Shown here piece after piece: positions 51,846 to 60,029 of a DNA stretch of 64,000 nucleotides. The stretch is from positions 18,361-82,360 of the forward strand of contig JBFWPT010000011.1 of the NCBI GenBank assembly GCA_050249835.1, given 5' to 3'. Source of the stretch: Miltoncostaea sp050249835 (GTDB lineage Bacteria > Actinomycetota > Thermoleophilia > Miltoncostaeales > Miltoncostaeaceae). Numbering within the stretch: the stretch's first letter is position 1; each line of letters begins with the position of its first letter. A program made the position numbers and the translations under genes. The notes beneath the pieces are model-generated. The model did no database searches and had not been told where the DNA came from. It worked only from the letters and a program-made list of their open reading frames with translations.

Positions 51846-52886
51846 CTAACCGGCGTCGAGGGGCACGAGGCGGACCGCCTCCGGCGCGAACGTCGCGCTG
51901 AGCACGGCGCCGGGGGACAGGTCGAGGCCGGCCGCGACGGCGCCGGGGACGTCGGCCACCAGGGGGCCGAGCCGCACGCGCAGGCCGTCGCCGCGCGGGA
52001 TGACGGATGCGACGGGCGCCGTGAGCCGGTTGACCCCGCCGCCGCCGTCGCCCTCGGGTCCCACCGTCACGTCCCAGGGGTGGACGACCGCGCCCACCGG
52101 GCCCTCGGGACCCTCGGCCGCCCGGATCGCGACGCCGTGCTCCAGCACCACCTCCACCCCGCCCCCGGCGAGCCGCCGGGCGGTGCCGGGCATCAGGTTG
52201 CTGCCGGTGAAGCTCGCGACAAACGCGTCGCCGGGGCGGGCGAGCAGCTCCGCCGGGGTCCCCGTCTGCAGCAGGCGCCCCTCCGCGATCACGCCCACGC
52301 GGTCCGCCAGCGCCGCGGCGTCGTCGAAGTCGTGGGTCACGAGCAGCGCCGGCAGGCCGAGCTCGCCCAGCAGGTCGTGCAACTCGCCGCGCACGCGGTC
52401 ACGCGTGTGGGCGTCGAGCGCGGACAACGGCTCGTCGAGCAGCAGCACGTGCGGGTCGGCCGCGATCGCGCGGGCCAGGCCGACGCGCTGGCGCTCCCCG
52501 CCGGAGAGCGCCTTCGGCCGGGCGCCCGCGAGGTGCGCGATGCCGAAGCGGTCGAGCAGCTCGTCCACCCGGCCGCCCCCCGCGAAGCCGACGTTCTGGC
52601 GCACGGTCATGTGCGGGAAGAGCGCGTACTCCTGGAAGACGTACCCCACCCGCCGCTCCTCCGGCGGCAGGTCGATCCGCGCGTCCCGGTCGAACAGCGC
52701 GCGGTCGCCGAGCGCGATGCGCCCCTCCGACGGGCGCACGGCGCCCGCGATGGCCCGCAGCACCGTCGTCTTGCCGGCGCCGGACGGGCCCACGAGCGCC
52801 ACGGTCTCGCCGTCGGCCGCCTCGAGCGCTACCCGGAGCTCGAAGTGGCGGAGCGGAACGGCGATGTCGAGTCGGAGGTGCGCCAG
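51846..52886 (-). CDS. modC: Molybdate ABC importer ATPase
   Basis: ModC hydrolyses ATP for molybdate import through ModB. Walker A is GPSGAGKTT, the Q-loop lies in VGYVFQEYALFPHMTV, the signature is LSGGERQR, Walker B is VLLLDEPLSALD, and a TOBE-like tail follows. The first standard start, GTG 52802, would drop the opening strands LRLDIAVPLRHFELRV and LEAADGETV that every ABC ATPase has. The frame is open further and the only plausible initiation codon is CTG 52886, which overlaps the modB end by 58 bases. The start is therefore uncertain. The mop gene follows. Confidence 0.87.
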   Translation of the reverse strand: MAHLRLDIAVPLRHFELRVALEAADGETVALVGPSGAGKTTVLRAIAGAVRPSEGRIALGDRALFDRDARIDLPPEERRVGYVFQEYALFPHMTVRQNVGFAGGGRVDELLDRFGIAHLAGARPKALSGGERQRVGLARAIAADPHVLLLDEPLSALDAHTRDRVRGELHDLLGELGLPALLVTHDFDDAAALADRVGVIAEGRLLQTGTPAELLARPGDAFVASFTGSNLMPGTARRLAGGGVEVVLEHGVAIRAAEGPEGPVGAVVHPWDVTVGPEGDGGGGVNRLTAPVASVIPRGDGLRVRLGPLVADVPGAVAAGLDLSPGAVLSATFAPEAVRLVPLDAG

Positions 52887-53659
52887 AGGAGGAGCAGCTT
52901 GAGGGACAGCAGGACGACCGCGCTGATGATCACGAGCAGCACGCCGATCGCGAGCGCCGCGTCCAGGTCCACGGCCAGGAAGTCGTAGATCGCGAGCGTG
53001 ACCGTCTGCGTGACGCCCTGGAGGCTACCCGCGAACATGATCGTCGCCCCGAACTCCCCGATGCCGCGCGCGAGGCACAGGGCCGCCCCCGCCCCGAGAC
53101 CCCCGGTGCTGAGCGGGAGCGCGACCCGCCAGAAGGTCCGGCCCGGCCGGGCGCCGAGCGTGCGGGCCGCCAGGATCATGTCCCCGTCGAGCGCCTCGAA
53201 CGCCGCGATGGCCTGCCGCACGTAGAAGGGCCCGGCCACGAACAGGATCGCCAGCACCACGGCGGTCTGGGTGAAGCCGATCTCGATGCCCAGGGCGCTG
53301 AAGCTCTCCCCGAGCAGGCCGAACCGCCCGAACGCCACCAGCAGCCCGATGCCCGCGACGGCGGGCGGCAGCACCAGGGGCAGCTCGATGAGCGTGACCA
53401 CGAGGCTGCGGCCCGGGAAGCGCCGCCGGCCGATGAGGTAGGCCGCGGGCGTGCCCACGAGCAGGGTGATGCCGAACGCGATCGCGTTGGTCCTCAGCGT
53501 GACCAGCAGGGCGTCGGTCACGGCGGGGTCGTCGAGGCGCGCCCAGGTCTGCGACGGCGGGCTCTCCACGAAGAGGGCCACGATGGGGATGACCAGGAAC
53601 GCGAGCGTGGCCGCCACCGCCAGCCAGAGGACGACGGTGAACGGCCGCACGCGGTGCAT
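52829..53659 (-). CDS. modB: Molybdate ABC importer permease
   Basis: This 276-residue protein has six helices and forms the membrane channel for molybdate. The permease motif is AARTLGARPGRTFWRVALPLS, and ELPLVLPPAVAGIGLLVAFGRFGLLG is the typical ModB loop. GEFGATIMFAGSLQGVTQTVTLAIY is nearly diagnostic of ModB. The ATG overlaps the modA stop (TGATG). Its C-terminal 19 codons overlap the proposed modC start. Confidence 0.92.
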   Translation of the reverse strand: MHRVRPFTVVLWLAVAATLAFLVIPIVALFVESPPSQTWARLDDPAVTDALLVTLRTNAIAFGITLLVGTPAAYLIGRRRFPGRSLVVTLIELPLVLPPAVAGIGLLVAFGRFGLLGESFSALGIEIGFTQTAVVLAILFVAGPFYVRQAIAAFEALDGDMILAARTLGARPGRTFWRVALPLSTGGLGAGAALCLARGIGEFGATIMFAGSLQGVTQTVTLAIYDFLAVDLDAALAIGVLLVIISAVVLLSLKLLLLWRTSDSTSPFRSATSSSG

Positions 53660-54429
53660 CAGGAGCGCCGCGCGGACCGGGCGGGCGGGGCGGGCTTCGG
53701 GAACCGGAAGCCGGCCGCCGCGAGGACCCTCCGGCCGGCCGGGCCGGTCGCGCGCCTCACGAAGGCGCGGGCCCCGGCGCGGTCGTCGCTCGACCTCACC
53801 ACGGCGATCTCGTAACGCACCTTGGGCTGGGCGAAGACCGGCACCTGGATCGTGCGCAGCCGCGAGGCGGCCACCCGGGCGTCGGTGACGTAGACGAACC
53901 CGGCGTCGGCCTGGCCGAGCGCGACCTTCCCGAGCACGTCCTTCACGTCGGCCTCCTGGCTCACCACGTTGCGCAGGGCGCTCGACAGGCCGAGGTTCCG
54001 GAGGACGGTGCGGGTGTACGAGCCCACCGGCACGCGGGAGTTCGCCACGACCAGCTTGATGCCGTCCCGGTCGAGGTCGTAGACGGAGTCGATGCCCGCC
54101 GGGTTCGCGCGCGGCACGATCAGGGAGAGGCGGTTGAAGCCCAGCAGGACCGGCTTCTCCACGAGCCCGTCGCGGTACAGCTCCCGGGTCCAGTTGGGCG
54201 CCGCCGAGGCGAACACGTCGGCGGGCGCGCCCTGGCGGATCTGCAGCGCGAGCGTGTTGGAGCCGGCGAACGAGTATCGCGCCGACGGGTTGATCTTCGG
54301 GAACGCCTCGGTGAGCGACGCCGCCGCGAACACGGTGGGCGGGTCCGCGGCGCGCGCCTGGCCGGTGGCAGCCGCGAGGAGGAGGGCCAGCGCGGTCAGC
54401 AGGGTGGCGGCCGCGCCGCGGACGGTCAT
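53659..54429 (-). CDS. modA: Molybdate-binding protein
   Basis: ModA captures molybdate or tungstate outside the cell. The 256-residue protein has a signal peptide that ends near residue 27 (ATGQARA/AD), then PPTVFAAASLTEAFPKINPSARYSFAGSNTLALQIRQGAPADVFASA, where the Ser and Ala residues that bind the oxyanion are in AAASL and GSNTLA. GKVALGQADAGFVYVTDA is another conserved segment. There is no lipobox Cys, so it may be released or anchored otherwise. ATG 54429 overlaps the stop of the ferritin-like gene (ATGA). Confidence 0.92.
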   Translation of the reverse strand: MTVRGAAATLLTALALLLAAATGQARAADPPTVFAAASLTEAFPKINPSARYSFAGSNTLALQIRQGAPADVFASAAPNWTRELYRDGLVEKPVLLGFNRLSLIVPRANPAGIDSVYDLDRDGIKLVVANSRVPVGSYTRTVLRNLGLSSALRNVVSQEADVKDVLGKVALGQADAGFVYVTDARVAASRLRTIQVPVFAQPKVRYEIAVVRSSDDRAGARAFVRRATGPAGRRVLAAAGFRFPKPAPPARSARRS

Positions 54430-55010
54430 GGCAGCCATGTCGCGAGCGCCTCCGATGCGGTCTCGATGCCGTGGACGGGCGGGAACGGGTCGGTCAGCGC
54501 CCGCCCGCCGAGGCCCGTCAGGTAGGCGAGCTGCTGCGCCTCCGCGGCGCACACCTGGGCGAACAGGCGGCGTAGGTCCGGGTCGGCGATGCCGGACACC
54601 GCGCCGAGGTAGGCGGACTGGGTGAGCGACTCGAGGCGCCGCCCCAGCGTGATCGTCGCGGTCCGCGAGGCGAACGCCGCGTCGGGCAGCTCGATCTCGA
54701 TGTCCTCGGGCTCGATGGCGGGCTCGCCGAGGGCGAGGAGCTTCGCCCGGAACGCGTTGCGGTGGGCCACCTCGGCGGCCGTCGCCCGTTCCAGGGCGCG
54801 CCGCTCGCGGTCCGTCCAGCCCCCCGCCCTCCGCGCCCGCAGGTAGTACGCGGCCGAGACGTACTCGACCGTGATCCCGAAGCGCAGCCAGGCCAGGTCG
54901 CGCTCGCCGGGCGCCGCCGAGGCCGTCCCGGCGCCGACGGCGAGCGCGGCGCCGCCCACGAGGACGCCCTTGAGCAGGCCGGACCGGGTGACCGCCCCTC
55001 CGGCGGTCAC
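54426..55010 (-). CDS. Secreted ferritin-like protein in the molybdate operon
   Basis: This 194-residue protein has a signal-like N-terminus (SGLLKGVLVGGAALAVGAGTASAA) preceded by only one Arg, so Tat use is doubtful. Then it has a helical bundle: LAWLRFGITVEYVSAAYYLRARR, RATAAEVAHRNAFRAKLLALGEP with E-x-x-H, and QVCAAEAQQLAYLTGLGG. The second Glu-x-x-His pair is incomplete (AEAQQL), so it may not bind two irons. It lies between the regulator and modA, overlapping both genes by four bases. Its role in molybdate uptake is unknown. Confidence 0.7.
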   Translation of the reverse strand: MTAGGAVTRSGLLKGVLVGGAALAVGAGTASAAPGERDLAWLRFGITVEYVSAAYYLRARRAGGWTDRERRALERATAAEVAHRNAFRAKLLALGEPAIEPEDIEIELPDAAFASRTATITLGRRLESLTQSAYLGAVSGIADPDLRRLFAQVCAAEAQQLAYLTGLGGRALTDPFPPVHGIETASEALATWLP

Positions 55011-56011
55011 GCGGCCCGCACGAGCGAGCCCGCGCCCTCCAGGTCGTAGCCGCCGACGAGCCCGGCCCGGCGGCGGAAGCCGTCGCTGCCGAGCAGGTCG
55101 ACCAGGGCGAGCGCGCCGGGGTGGTCGGCCCGGCGCCCCGCGATCCAGAGCTCCACGACGTGCTCCTCGAGCGGGATGAACGGCAGGCCCATCGTCAGCG
55201 CCGCGGGCTCGAAGGTGACGGCGGCGCAGCCGGTGAGCGCCGCCCGCCGGGCGGCCTCGACGTGTCCCCGCGCGCGCCACGCCGCGGGCGGCACGAGCCC
55301 GCCGGCGGCCCGCACCAGCGCCTGCTGGCTCGCGGCCCCCTCGTCGCGCTGCACCAGGGGGACGCCGCCGGCCAGGACCTCCTCCAGCGACCCCCCGGAG
55401 CCCGCGACCCCCACCCGCCAGCGGGCGAGGTGAACGCGCACGACGCCCTCCGGCGGCACGGGCAGGCCATCCGGCGGGCCGTGGACGATGCCGGCGTGGG
55501 CGCGGGCGGCGCCCAGCGCCTCCACCGCCGCGGCGGTCGTCCCCGCCACCGCCGCCAGCCGCCGGGACCCGCCGTGCGCCAGCAGGGTCGCGCACAGGCC
55601 GAGGACCGGGTCGCAGCCCACCACGATCAGCGCGTCCTCGCCCGCCCCGGGCATGAGCCGCACCGTCCCGCCCTCGACGACGCCGTCGGGGACCGCCCAC
55701 GCCGCGTCCCCCGCGACGAGGTCGCCGAGCGGGTGTGCGACCAGCCCGTCGCCGACGCGGCCGACGACGACCGGCGTGCCCTCGGGCAGCCCGCCGGGGG
55801 GCATCGCGACCTCGGGCTCGGCGCCGCCGAACAGGCTCTCCACCGAGCGCCCGAGGGCCGCGGCGAGACGGAGCGCCGTGTCCACCGAGGGCGCGTGGCG
55901 GCCCTGCTCCGCGCCGCTCACGAGCTGCCGGCTCACGCCCGCGCGGGCGGCCAGCTCGCCCTGGGTGAGGCCGGCCGTCTCCCGCGCCCGCCGGAGCTCC
56001 TGGTTGCCCAT
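55007..56011 (-). CDS. HTH regulator with molybdate-binding-type domain
   Basis: This 334-residue protein joins an XRE helix-turn-helix at residues 5-60 (LRRARETAGLTQGELAARAG, VSRQLVSGAEQGRHAPSVDTALRLAAAL) to a C-terminal substrate-binding-protein-like domain (PF12727 type) that ends FIPLEEHVVELWIAGRRAD. Such fusions act as molybdate sensors that control mod genes in bacteria without ModE. The stop overlaps the next start (GTGA), so it is the first gene of the operon. A 26-bp palindrome lies 14 bases ahead of the start and is probably its own operator. Confidence 0.85.
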   Translation of the reverse strand: MGNQELRRARETAGLTQGELAARAGVSRQLVSGAEQGRHAPSVDTALRLAAALGRSVESLFGGAEPEVAMPPGGLPEGTPVVVGRVGDGLVAHPLGDLVAGDAAWAVPDGVVEGGTVRLMPGAGEDALIVVGCDPVLGLCATLLAHGGSRRLAAVAGTTAAAVEALGAARAHAGIVHGPPDGLPVPPEGVVRVHLARWRVGVAGSGGSLEEVLAGGVPLVQRDEGAASQQALVRAAGGLVPPAAWRARGHVEAARRAALTGCAAVTFEPAALTMGLPFIPLEEHVVELWIAGRRADHPGALALVDLLGSDGFRRRAGLVGGYDLEGAGSLVRAA

Positions 56012-56024
56012 GCCGGATTTTCTA

Positions 56025-56050
56025 CCTCGCGCCAGGATCCTGGCGCAAGG
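56025..56050. promoter_or_regulatory. Palindrome upstream of the molybdate regulator
   Basis: GCGCCAGGATCCTGGCGC (56029-56046) is perfect, and the symmetry extends with one mismatch to CCT/AGG at the ends. It lies 14 bases before the regulator start at 56011 and is the likely autoregulatory and operon operator. Confidence 0.6.
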
Positions 56051-56559
56051 TCAGGTGCCGGCTGGTGGCCCCTCCCGCCCCGGGTCCAGGTCGAGCTGGA
56101 GCCAGCGCACGTCCCGCCAGGCGCCGAGCTTCCAGCCCGCGGCGCGGAGCAGGCCGGCCTCCGTGAAGCCCATCCGCTCGTGGAGCCGGTCGCTCCCGGG
56201 TTGGGCTGCGCGATGGCGGCGAACGCCATCCGCAGCCCGCGGGCGCGCATGGCGTCGAGCAGGGGCCCGTAGAGCGCGCGCCCGATCCCGGAGCCCCGGT
56301 GGCCCGGCCCGATGTAGACGTGGACGTCCGCGGACCAGGCGTACGCGCGACGGGCGTGGTGGGCGGCGGCGTACGCGAAGCCGACCACCCGGCCGCCGGC
56401 TTCCGCGACGAACCAGGCGTGGGCGGACTCCATGCGCCGGGCCATCTCGTCCGCGTCCGGCGGATCCGTCTCGAAGGTCGTCGCCGTGCCCGTGACGTAG
56501 GGCGCGTAGATCGCCGCGCAGGCCGCCGCGTCGGCGGGCACGGCGGGACGGACGGTCAC
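56051..56559 (-). pseudogene. GNAT acetyltransferase with a one-base deletion
   Basis: From GTG 56559 the frame reads VTVRPAVPADAAACAAIYAPYVTGTATTFE, then HVYIGPGHRGSGIGRALYGPLLDAMRARGLRMAFAAIAQPNPG. This is a phosphinothricin-acetyltransferase-like GNAT protein with the acetyl-CoA loop GHRGSGIGRAL. Near 56198 the frame is lost: the next codons in another frame read SDRLHERMGFTEAGLLRAAGWKLGAW and go on to a stop at 56051, the exact family end. Restoring one base gives 169 residues. The start overlaps the HxlR stop (GTGA). It is either a recent pseudogene or a sequence error. Confidence 0.75.
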
Positions 56560-56945
56560 GGGGCCCCGGCGGCCGTGTCGAACGCCTCCCGGGCGGCGCC
56601 GATCGCCTCCCGGTTGGCGCGCGACCACTCCACGAGCGGGCCGATCGCGGCGAACAACGTGTGGCCGAGCGGCGTGAGCGAGTACTCCACCCGCGGCGGC
56701 ACCACGGGGTGGACCGTGCGCGTCACGAGGCCGTCGCGCTCCAGCCCGCGGAGGGTGCGGGTGAGCATGCGCTGGCTGATGCCGTCGATCTCGCGCCGCA
56801 GTTCGCTGAAGCGCCGCGTGCCGGGGCCGAGCAGTTCGATGACGAGCACGGACCACTTGTCGCCCACCCGGTCGAGCACCTCCCGGACGCGGCAGGTCGT
56901 GGTATCCGCGGTGTGCCCCGGTGACATCCGTGTGCCGTCTTCCAT
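56556..56945 (-). CDS. HxlR-family transcriptional regulator
   Basis: This 129-residue winged-helix protein has CRVREVLDRVGDKWSVLVIELLGPGTRRFSELRREIDGISQRMLTRTLRGLERDGLVTR, the HxlR signature with C..R..L...GDKW..L....L..G..RF.EL.R.I.GIS..ML...LR.LE.DGLV.R. It probably forms a dimer and responds to small reactive compounds, perhaps through the early Cys. It diverges from the LLM oxidoreductase at 57042, a common arrangement in which it represses the oxidoreductase. An ATG at 56927 is an alternative start. Confidence 0.87.
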   Translation of the reverse strand: MEDGTRMSPGHTADTTTCRVREVLDRVGDKWSVLVIELLGPGTRRFSELRREIDGISQRMLTRTLRGLERDGLVTRTVHPVVPPRVEYSLTPLGHTLFAAIGPLVEWSRANREAIGAAREAFDTAAGAP

Positions 56946-56971
56946 CGCCGCCGATCATCCCTCACCATGGA

Positions 56972-56994
56972 CTCGGTATCAAACGAGAACCGAG
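56972..56994. promoter_or_regulatory. Inverted repeat between HxlR and LLM genes
   Basis: CTCGGT and ACCGAG flank an 11-base A-rich spacer in the divergent promoter region. It is a candidate HxlR operator; the arms are short. Confidence 0.35.
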
Positions 56995-57041
56995 GCACCG
57001 TCCGTAACCGGTGGCGCCTCTCGCCGCGTCAGGAGACCGCC

Positions 57042-57986
57042 ATGCCGCTCCCCGCCGTCGGGGCCTTCCTCCCCACCCTCGCGGTGGATGCCGGCGAGCC
57101 GGTCGGCGACGTCGTCGCCGCCGCGCGCCACGCCGAGGCCGTCGGGCTGGAGTCCGCGTGGGTCATCGACCAGCTCGTGACCGGCGGGGGGATGCCGGTC
57201 GTCGAGAGCGTCGTGGCCCTGTCGGCCGCGGCCGCCGTGACCACCCGCCTGCGCCTCGGCCTCGGCGTCCTCGTGGTCCCGCTGCGCCCGGTGGCCTGGA
57301 TCGCCAAGCAGGTCGGCTCCCTGCAGCACCTGTCGGGCGACCGCCTCATCCTGGGCGTCGGGGTGGGCGGGGAGCGCCACGACACCTCCTGGGCGGCGGC
57401 CGGCGTCTCGCCGCGGGGGCGCGGGGCGCGCACGGACGCCGCGCTCGACGCCCTCCCGGCCCTGCTGCGCGGCGAACCGGCCACGACGCCGGACGGCGAC
57501 CCGGGGCAGCGGCCGGTGCGGCTACTGCCCGCGGGCCCGGTCCCCCCGATCGTCGTGGGCGGCGGGGAGCCCGCGATGCGCCGGGCCGTGCGGATCGGGG
57601 CCGGATGGTTCCCCACGGTCCTCACCCCGGAGCAGCTTGCCGCCGCGGTCGCCGGCCTCGGGGCGATGGCGGCCGCCGCGGGCCGGCCCCGGCCGCCGGT
57701 CACCGTCGGCACGATCGTCGCGATGACCGAGGACCCGGAGCTGCCCGGGCGGGAGGCCCTGGTCACGCGGCTGGGAGGACCGGCCTTCGGCCTTTCACGC
57801 TCCCTCGCCGAGGAGGCCCTGGTCACGGGGACGCGCGCGGAGGTGGAGGCGTCGCTCGCCGCCTACGCCGAGGCCGGCGCGGACCGGGTGGTGGCGAGCT
57901 TCGTCGCCGGCGACTGGGAGCGCCAGGCGGGCCTGCTCGCCGAGGCCGCTCAGGTCTCCTCGGTCGCGAGCTCCGTGCCCGCCTGA
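57042..57986 (+). CDS. LLM-class F420-type oxidoreductase
   Basis: This 314-residue luciferase-like protein starts VGAFLPTLAVDAGEPVGDVVAAARHAEAVGLESAWVIDQL, then VTTRLRLGLGVLVVPLRPVAWIAKQVGSLQHLSGDRLILGVGVGGERHD, in which the LS(G)DRLxLGVGVG step is the family signature, and PPIVVGGGEPAMRRAVRIGAGWF. F420 or FMN may be the cofactor. AGGAG precedes the ATG. It is probably controlled by the divergent HxlR protein. Its last 37 bases overlap the end of the convergent membrane-protein gene. Confidence 0.83.
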   Translation: MPLPAVGAFLPTLAVDAGEPVGDVVAAARHAEAVGLESAWVIDQLVTGGGMPVVESVVALSAAAAVTTRLRLGLGVLVVPLRPVAWIAKQVGSLQHLSGDRLILGVGVGGERHDTSWAAAGVSPRGRGARTDAALDALPALLRGEPATTPDGDPGQRPVRLLPAGPVPPIVVGGGEPAMRRAVRIGAGWFPTVLTPEQLAAAVAGLGAMAAAAGRPRPPVTVGTIVAMTEDPELPGREALVTRLGGPAFGLSRSLAEEALVTGTRAEVEASLAAYAEAGADRVVASFVAGDWERQAGLLAEAAQVSSVASSVPA

Positions 57987-59038
57987 CGCACGCGGGTCGC
58001 CGCCGGGATCCCCCGGGCCTGCCCGGGGTCGTCCTCCCGCTCGGCCATCTCCCGCCCGATCATGTACCGCAGGGCCGCGTACAGCAGCAGGTTGATGACG
58101 AGGCCGTAGAGCGCCGCGAACTGGTCGTGGAAGAAGGCGAAGACGTCGCAGACGAACAGGCCGACGAGCACGCCGCGCAGAAGCCAGCGGTACGCCTGGA
58201 GTCGCGACCGGTGCAGCAGCAGCAGGCCGATCAGGATGAACAGGCCGGACACCGCGTAGGAGATCGCCTGGAACACGTGGGCGGTCGCCTCGCGGGTGTC
58301 GTCCTGCGAGATGCCGGTGTCGTCCAGCAGCAGGCCGGCCGTCGAGGCGGTGCGCACCAGCAGGTAGACGGAGAACACGATCACGAGGACGGAGCCGAAG
58401 CGCGGGCGCGTGCAGAGGCGGTGGTAGAAGGCCGCGAGCCGGTCGCGCAGGGTCGTGAACGGGTCGGCGTGGCCCTCGCGCCCGACGGGGGCGCCGGCGA
58501 CGTGGTCGCGCAGCACCGGGACGAGCGGGTCCTCCTGGTCGGCACGGCCGAGGTGGCCGAGGATGCGGCGCCGCAGGATGGGGGTGAGGGCCTCGCTCTG
58601 CATCAGGTGCATCGCGTTCGCCAGCTCGTCCTGCGGCGACATCGTCGCGCTCCAGCGCCGGATGCCCGAGAGCACGAGGAACAGGAGCACGAACAGCACG
58701 TACATCACGGCCACGGCGGGCTGGAAGAAGTAACTCGTGTCGGCCGAGATGAGCTTGCCGACCTCGTCGATGAAGAACCCGAAGCCGACGCCCCCCAGCA
58801 GCGCGACGACGTGGAGCGCGACCGGGTTGAGCAGCGTGAAGACGATGATGAGGGCGCCGAGCATGATGAGCCCGCCCCAGAGGGCGTGGGCGATGTGCAG
58901 CCCGGACCCGCCGATCTTCGGGTAGCCGCTCAGCTCCAGGATGAGCCGGATGACGAGGATCGTCGCGATGGCGGCGACGAGCATGAGCTCGATGAGGTCC
59001 GAGCCGTTGACGTTGCGCCGGAAACGCCGATGCACCAT
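57950..59038 (-). CDS. Unrecognised multi-helix membrane protein
   Basis: I do not recognise this 362-residue protein. It has about four helices in the first 140 residues (LIELMLVAAIATILVIRLILEL, HALWGGLIMLGALIIVFTLLNP, a Gly-rich helix VVALLGGVGFGFFIDEVGKLI), a cytoplasmic part of about 90 residues with HADPFTTLRDRLAAFYHRLC, and four more helices ending ALYGLVINLLLYAALRYMIGREM. The DEVGK after a Gly-rich helix may be functional. It overlaps the LLM gene tail to tail, which is rare, and both stops look genuine. No pathway is suggested. Confidence 0.65.
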   Translation of the reverse strand: MVHRRFRRNVNGSDLIELMLVAAIATILVIRLILELSGYPKIGGSGLHIAHALWGGLIMLGALIIVFTLLNPVALHVVALLGGVGFGFFIDEVGKLISADTSYFFQPAVAVMYVLFVLLFLVLSGIRRWSATMSPQDELANAMHLMQSEALTPILRRRILGHLGRADQEDPLVPVLRDHVAGAPVGREGHADPFTTLRDRLAAFYHRLCTRPRFGSVLVIVFSVYLLVRTASTAGLLLDDTGISQDDTREATAHVFQAISYAVSGLFILIGLLLLHRSRLQAYRWLLRGVLVGLFVCDVFAFFHDQFAALYGLVINLLLYAALRYMIGREMAEREDDPGQARGIPAATRVRQAGTELATEET

Positions 59039-59156
59039 GCGGGTCAGCCTACGAGAGCGCGCGGCGCGTGTCGTGCGCCTTCACGCGGGACCCCCTCGTG
59101 GTTCATCATCGCGCCGGGGTGGCCGCGCCGCGGCCCTGAGAGGAAGGGACCGGACC

Positions 59157-59990
59157 GTGAGACGCATACGCGCCGGGTGGGCGCTCACCAAGACGAGCTG
59201 GGGCGTGCTGAGGTCCGACAAGTCGCTGGGGGCGTTCCCGGTGCTGGCGGGCATCGTCACGATCCTGCTCGCCATGGCGTTCGCGTTGCCGTCGATCCTC
59301 CTCTGGGACGACGACCAGAACGTGGTCGCCGTCATCCTGGCGGCGATCGGCATCTACCTCGTGACGTTCGCGGGGGTGTTCTTCAACGTCGCCCTCGCGG
59401 CGGCGGCGGCGCAGGTGCTCGACGGCGAGGACGCGACGGTCGCGAGCGGCGTGGCGGTCGCGAAGACGCGCCTGTCGGCCATCTCCGGGTGGGCCGCGAT
59501 GGTGGCGAGCGTCAACATCGTCATCCGGGGCCTCCAGGAGCGCGCCGGCCCCCTCGGCGACCTGCTCCTCGGCGGCATCGCCGTCGCGTGGAACCTCGTG
59601 ACCTTCCTCGCCGTCCCGGTCATCGCGCTGGAGGGCACCGGCCCCATCGAGACCCTCAAGCGGTCGGCCGGCATCTTCCGCGAGCGCTGGGGCGAGCAGA
59701 TCACCGGCCAGTTCTCGATCGGCGCGATCATCGGCCTGCTCGCGATCCTGCCGGGCGCACTGCTCATCGGCCTCGGCGTCGTGATCGACGAGATCGCCAT
59801 CCGCTCGGTCCTCATCGCGCTCGGCGTGATCATCATCATCGTCGCCGGGATCATCTCCACGGCGCTCAGCCAGATCTTCGCCGTCGCGCTCTACCGCTTC
59901 GCGACGGGGCAGGGCGCCACGGGCGCGTTCACCGAGCAGGAGCTCGAGAGCGCCGTCGCCCGGCGGCGCTTCCGGGGCGGCACGATCTGA
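59157..59990 (+). CDS. DUF6159-like membrane protein
   Basis: This 277-residue protein with six helices starts VRRIRAGWALTKTSWGVLRSDKSLGAFPVLAGIVTILLAMAFALP, the opening of DUF6159-type proteins in which a KxSW..L..DKxL..FP motif precedes the first helix. Later it has FLAVPVIALEGTGPIETLKRSAGIFRERWGEQITGQFSIG and a last helix IISTALSQIFAVALYRFATG. GTG 59157 follows AGGAAGGGA. The family has no assigned function. A 13-bp hairpin ends it. Confidence 0.75.
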   Translation: MRRIRAGWALTKTSWGVLRSDKSLGAFPVLAGIVTILLAMAFALPSILLWDDDQNVVAVILAAIGIYLVTFAGVFFNVALAAAAAQVLDGEDATVASGVAVAKTRLSAISGWAAMVASVNIVIRGLQERAGPLGDLLLGGIAVAWNLVTFLAVPVIALEGTGPIETLKRSAGIFRERWGEQITGQFSIGAIIGLLAILPGALLIGLGVVIDEIAIRSVLIALGVIIIIVAGIISTALSQIFAVALYRFATGQGATGAFTEQELESAVARRRFRGGTI

Positions 59991-59997
59991 CCGTCGA

Positions 59998-60026
59998 CCG
60001 CGCGGCCGCCCAGGGCGGCCGCGCGG
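59998..60026. terminator. Bidirectional hairpin between DUF6159 and VWA genes
   Basis: CCGCGCGGCCGCC and GGCGGCCGCGCGG form a perfect 13-bp stem with a CAG loop. It lies between convergent stops at 59990 and 60030. Confidence 0.7.
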
Positions 60027-60029
60027 GGC

